Part shown: in pieces, positions 54,271 to 64,000 of the stretch
How positions within the stretch are numbered: the stretch's first letter is position 1
Layout: the number at the start of each line of letters is the position of its first letter
NCBI GenBank assembly: GCA_032717465.1
Contig: CM064666.1
Location: forward strand, 3,291,001 to 3,355,000
DNA length: 64,000 bases
Source of the DNA: Coenobita brevimanus
Lineage: Eukaryota > Arthropoda > Malacostraca > Decapoda > Coenobitidae
Reading direction: 5' to 3'
The notes under the pieces: generated by a model
What the model was told of the DNA's origin: nothing
Database searches by the model: none
Seen by the model: only the letters and a program-made list of their open reading frames with translations
Made by a program: the position numbers and the translations under genes

Positions 54271-55625
54271 TAATTCATTAAAACAACCGTGAATTACTGT
54301 CGCACAAACTGAGCCCTAATCTTACCCAGCACAAACACGAAGAAGCTTTAAAGAACAGAAAACAATACCTTAATAGCAGAAGACACTAACACCACAAGTT
54401 TTGACAGCCTACACCAAGAAACATAACTAATTTAAGTCAGAGACCAGGTGAATATGAGAGGCACACGGTTCATCACTTCAGCTCAAGATCCGTCTCACCC
54501 TTGTAACCTTATGTTGCATCATCCTCTCCACAAAGAAACAAAATTGAACAACCGTCCAACACTACACAGATTATCTTTGCAACACATCCCCTCCTCCACC
54601 CGACTCTACACTTTCCAGACACATACATAAACACACAGACATCCCAGCCAGCCAAAACTTTGTGCCAGACACATACATAAACACACAGACACCCCAGCCA
54701 GCCAAAACTTTCTCCCATACAACATCCTTCATGTGCCACAACCAGCCATACACCCTTCAGACACTACCGAACCCAGAGACACGAGTACACCAACCTTCCC
54801 TGCTACAATACTAACACAAAATATAACACACATACAATCCCCTGTGCTCATACTACAAAGTGGCACCCTCACACCACAGCACACTCACTTCCTGCACTAC
54901 ACTACCACAACAGAGACAATCCTTCAACATAGCATTGGGTTCACATCCAAAGGAACCTATGGTGTAACAACAACAACAACAACAACAACAACAGCAACTC
55001 AGGCCAAGTTAGAATGAAACGAGTATAGTTACGAAAGGAAAAGTATTTCAAGTTATTCTGTAAGCGCTGCGGATACACAAAGTTACAAGACCACAGGGAA
55101 TGGACTGCATTACGAAGGTTATAATACTGTGGCGGCTTAAGGGGCTTTATACCACCTTTTCTTCAGTGATGTATTGTTCAAGAGAGCGAGCGTACAGAGC
55201 AAGCGAGTGAGAACACTATATGACATGGTATAATAGGGTGGCAGAGAACAGCGCCAAGACTGTGTCGTCTAGGAAACTATTAAAGCCACAACGGATCTAT
55301 GGATATCATTAGAAACCTAATAAAAAAATAATAGGAGTTACCTGAGGGACTTTTCTCAAAATCTGCCACGCCAGTTCTGACAAAAGGAAAATAAAAGTAC
55401 CAAACTGAGCACCAGAACCGAGTTATTTTAGAAGTTTTTAAAGCTACTGCAGATCTGTTCAGACAACTGGAAAGCTTATGAAGAAGCAATTGGTACTACT
55501 TAAGTTAAATACAGTAGACTTAGCTTTTAACATCAAGCGAGATGGATGGATGGACGGACGGGTGGATGTGGAATCGTGGATGCTTGGACCGATGGTAGAG
55601 TTCCTGCTGTTTCGTCCTTCCACCT
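54271..55625. other. Unassigned, with a 51-bp tandem duplication
   Basis: Two near-identical 51-bp copies with CAGACACATACATAAACACA (54,617 and 54,668), and an (ACA)n run at 54,967-54,992. Thr/Pro/His-rich plus-strand frames (54,448-54,630 and 54,733-55,017) have no recognisable family. Confidence 0.4.
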
Positions 55626-55632
55626 GCCGACA

Positions 55633-55667
<35 letters not shown>

Positions 55668-55795
55668 GGTAGTTGTCGTCGCCATTATCATCATCATTAT
55701 CATCATTATTTACACCGTCATTCTCATTATCAGTACCATTCACCTTATCATCATCATAATCATCATCATCATCATCATTATCATCATCACCTACC
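55633..55795. repeat. (ATC)n microsatellite, imperfect
   Basis: ATC/ATT trinucleotide runs broken by short spacers, ending at the CTAT-rich tail of the adjacent LINE B. Confidence 0.9.
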
Positions 55796-55825
55796 TATCT
55801 ATATATTTATCTATATCTGTTTATC

Positions 55826-56470
55826 TATAGCCAGACGCCTTAATCCCGTAAGGGGTGGCCGCAAGCAAATCGCCTCCATGATGTACTGTCCTCTAACATT
55901 TAGCTCAAATATCCCACTCATATATTTCTACTCTTTCCCTCCATCTCATCGTCGGTCTTCCCATCCCCCTCTACCCTTCCAAGTAACTCATATGCACTCA
56001 TCTAGTCATTTTCTTATTCGCCATCCTCTCCACATGGCCAAACCATCTCGAAGTATTTCTCTTAACACTTTCACTCTCATCCACATCAGCATCACAACGC
56101 TCCTTCACCTGCCCATTAGTCTGTCTGTCTCTCTATGAAACTCCACATGCTCCTTTCAAGTAGCTCATTTCCACTGCTCCCACTCTTGACTTGCGTCCTA
56201 TCAATAAGATCCAAGCTTCACTTCCATACTTTAAAGTGGGAATCACAGCATGCAGTGCCCTTTTTTTTCATACTTTCATCCTCAGTTCCCTCTTCCTAAT
56301 CACTGCTTTTTAGAGAACAAGCAACCCTCCTTCCCTAATATATCATTTCAGTCACTTCATCCTCTAATCTTCCATCCTTATTCATCGCATTACATAAGTA
56401 CTTAAATGCACTCATATTCCTCCACTTCCTGACTATCCAGCCTCACTGTGCATTCTGTAACCTCATACGT
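55826..56470 (-). mobile_element. LINE family B, ~640-bp 3' fragment
   Basis: Minus-strand coding remnants match the family C-terminal region, including PTLKYGSEAWIL-like, VEMSYLKG-like and RWFGHVERM-like stretches. They are followed by the 3' UTR with terminus GGCGTCTGGCTATAGATAA and a TATC/CTAT-rich tail. Several frame breaks make it non-functional. Confidence 0.75.
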
Positions 56471-56474
56471 TGAG

Positions 56475-56785
56475 ATGTTAAAGCATCACCACCATCAGCA
56501 TCAACATCATTATCACCATGAATATCATCACCATCAGCATGTGACACACCACTGCATGATAAGGACCCTCTCACCTTTCTCCACTCTGATCCATTGATTG
56601 TTAGTTTGTTCCGTCCTTGCTCGGTAGATCTGGATCATATCATCTCTCCATCTTGTTCTCTGTGCACCTCTTCTTCTCACTCCATCTCTGGCTTGCCATT
56701 AAGTTACGCTCGCTGTCCTTCTTTTATCTCCTCAGTGAAGACGTGACCTAAGGTGTGTGTGTGGAGTTACCTGGAAACAAGCTCA
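56475..56785 (-). mobile_element. LINE-like family E, 3' end, copy 1
   Basis: Plus-strand ATC-rich sequence (56,475-56,530) then GTGACACACCACTGCATGATAAGG and ~250 bp that match 58,030-58,250. On the minus strand the segment could encode the Arg/Trp-rich tail typical of LINE ORF2 ends (CAQRTRWRD-like), followed by a (GAT)n tail. Assignment to a LINE is an inference from that tail and the end structure. Confidence 0.5.
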
Positions 56786-56879
56786 GAATTACTAGATGCG
56801 GGAGCTTCAGGCCTCTTTGGTTAATCCCCTTGGTGTGATGTGGTGTAGGAGGGTGATTTTATATGGTGTGGTGTGAAGG

Positions 56880-57090
56880 GCTGGTTGATGTGGTAAGGTG
56901 TGGCGTGGTGTGGTGTGGTGTGGTGTGATGTGGGGTTGTGTGATGTGGGGTTGTGTGATGTGGGGTTGTGTGGTGTGGGGTTGTGTGGTGTGGGGTTGTG
57001 TGGTGTGGGGTTGTGTGGTGTGGGGTTTTGTGGTGCGGTATGGTATGGCATGGTATGGTATGATATGGTATGGTGTGTTGTGGTACTGTG
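56880..57090. repeat. 15-bp GTGTGGTGTGGGGTT minisatellite
   Basis: About seven copies of GTGTGATGTGGGGTT or GTGTGGTGTGGGGTT, flanked by TGTGG and TATGG pentamers. Confidence 0.9.
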
Positions 57091-57109
57091 CGGCTTCACT
57101 GTCCCAAAA

Positions 57110-57500
57110 ATCTAAAGGAATGTAGCACCTGGTTCGAAAATCATTAGTGAGAAGCAGATGGACATGGCCGCTCTTTGATGTGCCCTGATAAAACGTAAAC
57201 AAAACGTGTGTTGCATCCTCACAACTAAACCAATATAAATAAGGATAATTATTCCATTTAAATAATTCACGGTCCAGAGAAAGACCAAAATTGAGCTACT
57301 GTTTCGGACACACATCCATCCCTTTCCTTGCGATAAATAAAGAGACAGTGAACAATGATTTCTGAAACCCAGTGAGTGACCTTAGGAATCCAGTATGTTT
57401 TTTGAGAATATTGTGTAAGTGTTTAGTATTTGTATGGCCAAGAAGAGCAGCGATATTACAGGTCTCCTTGGCACTCCTGAAATGTAAAGAGCTCGAGTGT
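57110..57500 (-). other. Coding-like minus-strand stretch, unassigned
   Basis: Non-repetitive sequence between two simple repeats. The minus strand reads AKETCNIAALLGHTNTKHLH and onward to a stop near 57,296. In other frames it continues with GTSKSGHVHLLLTNDFRTRC near 57,190-57,110. It could be a broken gene or mobile-element fragment. I do not recognise a family. Confidence 0.2.
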
Positions 57501-57514
57501 GTGGGAAATACTGT

Positions 57515-57730
<216 letters not shown>

Positions 57731-57804
57731 TATACACAGTCACCAACTACATAACTTTGAAGAGAAGCAAAAAAGAAGATGTAACTTAACCACAGACATG
57801 AAGA

Positions 57805-58028
57805 TCGTCGCCGCCATCATCATCATCTTCATCATCATCATCATCATCGTCATCATCATCATCATCATCATCAACATCATTACCCCAACTGCTTCATCAT
57901 CATTACAATCACCACAATCTCGGTCCAGTTAGTTGGTTCAGGAGTTTCAACATCACTATCATCAGCGGCATCACTATCATCATTATCAACATCATCTCCG
58001 ACAACATTATTATCAACATCATCAGCCT
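57805..58028. repeat. (ATC)n microsatellite, imperfect
   Basis: ATC/ATT tracts next to LINE-like E copy 2. On the minus strand this is the (GAT)n tail of that element. Confidence 0.88.
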
Positions 58029-58250
58029 ATGACACACCACTGCAGGATAAGGATCCCTCTCACCTGTCTCCACTCGATCCTTTGGTTGTTAGCTTGTTCC
58101 GTCCCAGTTCGGTGGATCTGCGAGTATCATCTCTATCTTGTTCTCTGTGTGCCTCATCCTCTCTCTGCATCTCTGGCCTGTCCGTTGTTACCTATTTTGT
58201 GGAAGACGTGACCTAAGGACTGCGTGTGGAGTGACCTGTAAACAAGAGGA
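58029..58250 (-). mobile_element. LINE-like family E, 3' end, copy 2
   Basis: Matches 56,520-56,785 over most of its length (GACACACCACTGCAGGATAAGG, TTGTTCCGTCC, GAAGACGTGACCTAAGG, GGAAACAAG/GTAAACAAG). Same position relative to an ATC tract as copy 1. Confidence 0.5.
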
Positions 58251-58500
58251 CAAATATACGTGTGTTGCAGCATCACTACTATACCCTGTTCACTCTAACT
58301 TGGCGTAAAATTGCAATCTCTTTTTTAAATTTTGTGTTGTGACGAGGGGTTAACACTAGAATGGTGCTAGTCACGAAGAAGTGGTATGGAAATGATGTAG
58401 AGCTGTAATTTTGTCTAAGTCTTTCACTGAACTATGGGAAATTAGCTGCAAAAGACGACTATCTCGGCCTTGGTAAAATGAAGGAACAACAAAAATATAC

Positions 58501-58544
<44 letters not shown>

Positions 58545-58545
58545 T
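58222..58545. repeat. Segmental duplication, copy 1 (with MITE and GT tract)
   Basis: Matches 60,653-60,975: GTGTGGAGTGACCTGTAAAC, a shared ~60-bp lead, the whole MITE-like element, then AAAAATATACT and a GT tract. The copies are diverged by scattered substitutions. Confidence 0.8.
58289..58484. mobile_element. MITE-like element, copy 2
   Basis: Ends TTCACTCTAACTTGGCGTAAA and CTCGGCCTTGGTAAAATGAA (imperfect inverted repeats). The interior contains GCTAGTCACGAAGAAGTGG. Confidence 0.6.
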
Positions 58546-59999
58546 GCGCTTCAGGACAAAACAATTTACATACTATATTTTTTTTCCATCACACTGTCCC
58601 TCTGATATCTGAATCGCACTTATCAATTTACATTCAGGTCCCAAACTGTACTGTTGGGTGTACAGGGACAAGGGGGCAGACAAACCTAGTCCACCAGTCT
58701 GATCGGCACGAGAATCTACAGGACGACACTCACACTGCTATTTCACTGGTGCTGAGACACCAATATTGAGGCGGTACAAGGCAGAGTTGCCGTGAATTGC
58801 ACACTGATTGTGACGTCATTATTGCACACGTTCTCGTTTAGAAACCAGGATGACAGAGGATGTATTGTTGGTATAACTACCATAAAATTTGGTATACTGT
58901 GAATACTGGAAGAGAGGGTATAATTAATGATGTCAGACCTATTATGATTCAAGTGTAAGGACGTTAAATGATTAAGAGAGTTAATAAGTCAGCAAATGTT
59001 GATTAATAACCAGCCAAGAGACAAGTAAGTTTACCCACATCCAATTATTCTAGTATTTCAACTATACACGATTTACAACATTGTTTCGGTATTACTTTAA
59101 TATTACAAAGTAAGTGTGGACTGCTAATGGTTGGCACGTGTCTTGTTAACATTTGTATATTATTATTTTTTATTTTTTTATGATATCGCCGGGTGGGTAG
59201 ATGTAGACTGTTCAACGACAATATTCTTCCATGTTTTAAATGATAGTATTATAGACAAACGCTACATATTCGTTAGTTTAACTGAGAAGGGTCTGAATAA
59301 TAATACATGTTAGTGTATCATGACAAAATCCCCCGTATTCCTACAAAATGACGTGAACAATTAGTGTGGAAAAAAATTCCACACTAGTGTGGAATGACGT
59401 CCGCCTGCCCACATTCATGCTCGTCGTTCATTTGTTTTTCCACATTAGCAGACGATTTTCCACAAAACGGCAACACTGGACTACAAGGCCTCCTCATCTC
59501 CCTCACACTAACATCCCCCTTGTCTCATCAGAATTACGTCTAGTAGCCTTATAGGTATTATTTCTTTGGACCATGATACTTCCTGGCTGTCAGTGCGATA
59601 TTCTTGTGTCCTAATGTAGTCACTTTAATGGCTAAACACAGCAAATATCCAACACTTACCTCAGTGGAATGATGCAACAGCAACACACACACACACCCTC
59701 GTCCTTCTACTGTCCGGCGACAACTAACAAAAGCAGCCAAGTAGCGACGCCTACCAAGACGAGAAACTTGTCCAGCTACTTTTACAACCACTAGATGGTA
59801 CCAGGGCCCTTTCATGGTAGGGGCAACTCTAGTTTTCTATTCCAGGTACTGCTTGACGATAGCATTCAGCCAAGAGTGAGTCATACAACTCTGAGAGTGT
59901 TAATGCTGTCTCTATTAACTCTCATGATCATACAGCTCTCTTTACCAGCCCTATCCAGTGAGTTGGTAGGGGAGTGGGGGTGAGGGGGGTGGGGGTGGG
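58546..59999. other. Unassigned intergenic sequence
   Basis: No supported gene. A GTGTGGAA...TTCCACAC inverted repeat (59,363-59,390) forms a short hairpin: AGTGTGGAAAAAAATTCCACACT. Short frames at 58,743-58,952, 59,366-59,554 and 59,558-59,815 have no recognisable family. Confidence 0.35.
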
Positions 60000-60380
60000 T
60001 GGTGATGTGGTGTGGTGTGGTGGTATGGTGGTGTGGTGTGGTGTGGTGTGGTGTGGTGTGGTGTGATGTGATGTGTCGTGTGGTGGTGGTATGGTGTAGT
60101 GTGGTGGTGATGGTGGTGTGGTGTAGTGTGGTGGTGATGGTGGTGTAATGTGGTGGTGATGGTGGTGTGGTGTGGTGTTGTGTTGTGTGGTGTGGTGTGG
60201 TGTGGTGTGGCGTGGTGTGGTGTGGCGTGGTGTGGTGTGGTGTGGTGTGGTGTGGTGTGGTGGTGTGGTGTGGTGTGGTGTTGTGGTGTGGTGGTGTAGT
60301 GTGGGTTGGTGTAGTGTGGCGTGGTGTGGTGTGGTGTGGTGTGGTGTAGTGTGGCGTGGTGTGGTGTGGTGTGGTGTCTT
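60000..60380. repeat. (TGTGG)n imperfect pentamer array
   Basis: TGTGG pentamers with GGTGA, TGTAG and CGTGG variants. Related to, but less ordered than, the array at 56.9 kb. Confidence 0.93.
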
Positions 60381-60652
60381 CCCCTGCCGTGAGATAACTT
60401 GCTGCTGTTGCTGGTGATCTGCCTTGACCTGCCGAGAGAAGCCTGGTGTTAGACGGTAATAGCCATACACAAATATGGTATCATGAAACAGGTGATAGAA
60501 ATAATAATGATAAATGAAGACAGTTTAGTTTCACTGTTGACAAAAATTAGGTAATAAAGGCTGTCAGTTTAAAATAATGCTCGTATACTTTTCACTGGTT
60601 GTTTGCATCCCCTGCCGTGAGAAGCCTGGTGGTGGTGTGATCTGCCTTACCG

Positions 60653-60931
60653 TGTGGAGTGACCTGTAAACAAGAGGACAAATATACGTGTGTTGCAGCA
60701 TCACTACTATACCCTGTTCACTCTAACTTGGCGTGAAATTGCAATCTCTTTCTTAAACTATGTGTTGTGACAAGAGGTTAACACTAGAATGGTGCTAGTC
60801 ACGAAGAAGTGGTATGGAAATGATGCAGAGCTGTAAGTTTGTCTAGTTCTTTCACTGACCTACGGGATATCAGCTGCAAAAAATGACGACTATCTCGGCC
60901 TAGTTAAAATGAGATCAACAAAAAAATATAC

Positions 60932-60973
<42 letters not shown>

Positions 60974-60975
60974 CA
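60653..60975. repeat. Segmental duplication, copy 2
   Basis: Matches 58,222-58,545 including the MITE and the GT tract that follows it. Confidence 0.8.
60717..60912. mobile_element. MITE-like element, copy 3
   Basis: Ends TTCACTCTAACTTGGCGTGA and CTCGGCCTAGTTAAAATGAG. The interior matches copy 2 closely. Confidence 0.6.
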
Positions 60976-60982
60976 CACAAAA

Positions 60983-61350
60983 TCATGATGCTTGTCACGA
61001 AGAAGTGCTATGTAATGGATGTAGTGTCATAACATTATCATTTCCTGGCACTGGGCTACGTGAAATGAGATACAAGAAGATTGAAATCTGCCTTGTCTTA
61101 GAGGAAGAACTGTATAGTCACAAAAAGGTGCTATGGAATGGATATAGAGCTTCACTTTAACCTGGCCTAAAATTGCCATCTCTCCATCTTGAATGCTGAG
61201 ATGTAACAAGAGCCTGACATTAGAATATGATGCTAGTCACGAAAAAGTGCTGTTGAAGATATGTAGAGCCGTGTTATCGTCATCTTCCGCCTGTAATTAT
61301 GCTATGAGAAATAAGCAGCGAATATGAGATCTCAGCCATGTTAAGTCTGA
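60983..61350. mobile_element. MITE-like element, copy 4 plus partial copies
   Basis: A full-length copy lies at about 61,151-61,350 (ends TTCACTTTAACCTGGCCTAAA and CTCAGCCATGTTAAGTCTGA). Before it, 60,983-61,150 holds two partial copies of the interior (CTTGTCACGAAGAAGTGCTA and ATAGTCACAAAAAGGTGCTA). This suggests nested insertion or local duplication. Confidence 0.55.
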
Positions 61351-61569
61351 TAAGCTATACATAAGCTTAATGGAACGCTCTGATAGAAATTACAGCTATA
61401 AACTCATTCTACAACTCTCTAGCACCTCTTCTTTAGCGATTTATTTTGCTTATTAAAACCTTACTCTCCTACTGGACTGTAAAAATTATTCAAACTTTAC
61501 CATACTCTGCATATAAAACATACAAAAGGATATTAACTAGCTTTATCCAAAAACATATCGTTAAGGAAG

Positions 61570-61607
61570 TCTTTGTGTGCGTGTGTGTGTGTATGTGGTC
61601 TGTGTGT

Positions 61608-61697
<90 letters not shown>

Positions 61698-61785
61698 GGG
61701 GCCAGTGTGTTACCATGGCAACCTCCTTACACCACCACAGTTACATACACACATTTCCCAACCACCAACTTCCGTTAGAGAGTAT

Positions 61786-61819
<34 letters not shown>

Positions 61820-62284
61820 ACCTAGCCCAGTCTAACTATATATAACCTCACATAATCACACCTAACCTCCCCATATCGAACCTATATTATTCCAACCCGA
61901 CCTGACCACCAAACCTAATCAAACGCAGCCTAACCCTATCTAAAGCGACCTAATCTCACCCAGTCTCACTTAACCTGACCATACCGAACCTAACCTAACC
62001 CAGCAAAGCCTAAAATGACCTAATCCAACCCAGCATAACCCAGCCTAACCTAACCTAATACAACTCAACCTAACCATATCTAAACCGACCTACTCTAACC
62101 CAGTCTAACCTAATCCGTCTATACCTACTCTAACTGAACCCAACCCAACCAAAAATGACCAAGTCCAACCAAACCCTGCCTACAGTGACCTAACCTAGCT
62201 TGATATTGGCTATTCATTCTATAAGATTTCCATGCCTGTGAATGTCACACTCAAAGTTTCGCCTGTTCTGTTTATAAGTGGTTT

Positions 62285-62338
<54 letters not shown>

Positions 62339-62423
62339 CGGCCAGTGTGTTACCATGGCAACCTCCCCCCACCACCACAGTTATATACACACATTTCCCC
62401 ACCACCAACTTCCGTTAAAGAGT

Positions 62424-62511
<88 letters not shown>

Positions 62512-62985
62512 ACCTATCCCAGTCTAACTATATAATAACCTCACATAATCTCACCTAACCTCCCCATATCTAACTAAAATAATTCCAACCCAACCTGACC
62601 ACCAAACCTAATCAAACGCAGCCTAACCCTATGTAAAGCGACCTAATCTCACCCAGTCTCACTTAACCTGACCATACCTAACCTAACCCAACCCAGCCAA
62701 GCCTAAAATGACCTAATCCAACCCAACATAACCCAGTCTAACCTAACCTAATACAACTCAACCTAAACCTATTCTAACCCAGTCTAACCTAATCCGTTTA
62801 TACCTAATCCAACTGAACCCAACCCAACCAAAAATGATCCAGTCCAACCAAACCCTGCCTAAAGTGACCTAACCTAGGTTGATATTGGCTATTCATTCTT
62901 TAAGATTTACATGCCTGTGAAAGTCACACTCAAAGTTTCGCCTGTTCTGTTTATAAGTGGTTTTGTGAAAGTCTGTGTATGTGTG
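61570..62985. repeat. Tandem duplication (~640-680 bp) with GT tracts and degenerate CCTAA-type repeats
   Basis: Two copies of the module: GT tract, GCCAGTGTGTTACCATGGCA, CCACCACAGTTA...CACATTTCCC, a second GT tract, ~350 bp of degenerate pentamers (CCTAACCTAACC, CCTAATC, CCCAGCC) and TGATATTGGCTATTCATTCT. Landmarks recur at +640 (61,701/62,341) and +679 (62,201/62,880); the difference comes mainly from GT tract lengths. The pentamer core matches the arthropod telomere repeat (TTAGG, complement CCTAA) in degenerate form. Confidence 0.85.
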
Positions 62986-63024
62986 TGTGTGGGGGGGGAT
63001 TGGGGGTGTATGGTTTGATGTAGT

Positions 63025-63087
<63 letters not shown>

Positions 63088-63275
63088 TGTCTGTCTGTCT
63101 GTCTGTCTGTGTGTGGTTTAGTGTGTGGGTGGGTGGGTGGATGTGTTGTGTGTGGGAGGTGGGGAGATTGGGGGTGTATGGTTTGATGTGGTTGCAGTGT
63201 GTGTGTGTGTGTGTGTGTGTGTAGGTGAATGTGTTGTGTGTGGAGGGGGGTGGGGGTTGTATAGTTTGATGTGGT

Positions 63276-63329
<54 letters not shown>

Positions 63330-63330
63330 G
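62986..63330. repeat. Triplicated GGGGGTGTATGG module with GT tracts
   Basis: Three copies of a module with GGTTTGATGTGGTTGCAGTG followed by a GT tract (near 63,014, 63,180 and 63,262), with GTCT and GGGTGG runs between them. Confidence 0.85.
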
Positions 63331-64000
63331 CTCACTACTCGTCAAAGGACCTTGGTAATACATAAGAAGACATGCTATTAAAGTTGCGGCACAAATATAT
63401 TTTAATGTGCTATAATGTCAACTTCACTCAAAATAACGCCACGCTTCTTCTCCCCTTTCCTGTCTCCTTGCCTTGCGTCTGTCTGTCTTCTGTCTGTGTG
63501 TCTTTCTTTCTGCCTGTCTCGCTATTGCAAACCACAAACAACTCTCAACCACAGACCTACTTACCTATTTACCTACAAGGGGTGTGCCTTCATCACAAAA
63601 TTTCCTATTTCGGTTTTCGAGTTAAAGTCCATAAAGAAACGAGGTTAGATGGAAGAAAATGTCTGAAAAGACGTGTGGAACACCCGTACTTCATTTCTCA
63701 CTTTTTTTTCTCCCTATTATACCTATCGAACCCCAGTGTTTACAGGAAAATCTTGGATACCATTTTCAGATAAAACCCACATCTATTACCCGTTTCACTT
63801 TGGGCAAAATACCTCTTTTGGTCTTCTCTAAAATGCCACATATAAAAAAGTGACCCATTTTTACCCATTTCCCTGTGAAGGTATGGTGATGAGACCCAGC
63901 TCACGGGATAGAGCAGTAAAAAATGAGGTAGATTGATTAAAATAGTATTGCCGGCGGTCAGTTTTGCTCTAAAATGCACCGTTTTCGAGATATTTGCACT
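63331..64000. other. Unassigned right edge
   Basis: A plus-strand frame (63,372-63,773, 133 codons) begins within CTGTCTGT-rich sequence, and a minus-strand frame (63,979-63,740) covers the end. Neither shows a known family. The minus-strand start (ATCTCGAAAACGGTGCATTT at the window edge) looks like part of a feature cut off by the window. Confidence 0.25.

Noticed and set aside
61850..62890. A true chromosome end
   Set aside because: The pentamers are degenerate, duplicated as part of a larger module and followed by ordinary sequence, so this is interstitial.

Overview
The window looks like a repeat-dominated, gene-poor stretch of a large eukaryotic genome. The host is most likely an arthropod, plausibly a malacostracan/decapod crustacean; this is an inference. 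It rests on very dense di-, tri- and pentanucleotide microsatellites, long minisatellites, several non-LTR retrotransposon families, degenerate CCTAA-type (arthropod TTAGG) telomere-like motifs near 62 kb, and the lack of any compact prokaryote-style gene layout. I found no complete, convincingly functional host gene. Most long open frames are by-products of tandem repeats that lack stop codons.

Layout. 0-2.7 kb: a tRNA-like fragment, a decayed LINE (family A, minus strand) and a 3' fragment of LINE family B. 2.8-10.3 kb: a LINE (family C, CR1/Jockey-like, minus strand) split by a 6.0-kb Ty3/Gypsy LTR retrotransposon with nearly identical LTRs and a perfect 5-bp target-site duplication (ACATG). 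The LTR element keeps gag, protease and the integrase zinc-binding domain directly after the protease, which fits the unusual Gmr1-like order (PR-IN-RT-RH). It lacks the rest of pol and carries a ~105-bp minisatellite there. 11.0-14.8 kb: a LINE B end, a MITE-like element, (ATC)n, and a 1.7-kb minisatellite built from 16-bp and 12-bp units. 15.8-20.4 kb: C-rich, CA-rich, GTG-rich and 40-bp tandem repeats. 20.8-22.6 kb: the longest LINE B copy (plus strand). 23.1-39.0 kb: about 15 kb of almost continuous minisatellite (GGTGG-rich, then GGACTGTGG-rich), interrupted by a 5'-truncated, poly(A)-tailed LINE C at 28.8-30.96 kb.

39.9-48.8 kb is the only part that looks partly genic. It has several exon-like Thr/Pro/Ala-rich open segments with splice-like borders and repeated exon-intron cassettes, a possible minus-strand terminal exon at 44.6-44.9 kb, a CpG-rich promoter-like patch near 46.0-46.16 kb, and two copies of a tRNA-derived SINE. 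48.8-64 kb: microsatellites, an I-clade-like LINE with an RNase H domain (family D, minus strand), more LINE B ends, two 3' ends of another LINE-like family (E), a cluster of MITE-like elements within a segmental duplication, and a ~650-bp tandem duplication with degenerate telomere-like sequence.

The elements do not form a pathway. They record nested transposition (an LTR element in a LINE, a LINE in a minisatellite), retrotransposon ends next to simple repeats, and repeated local amplification. I saw no clearly new biological system. The most unusual items are the young, pol-deleted LTR element, the exon-cassette array and the mosaic minisatellite domain.
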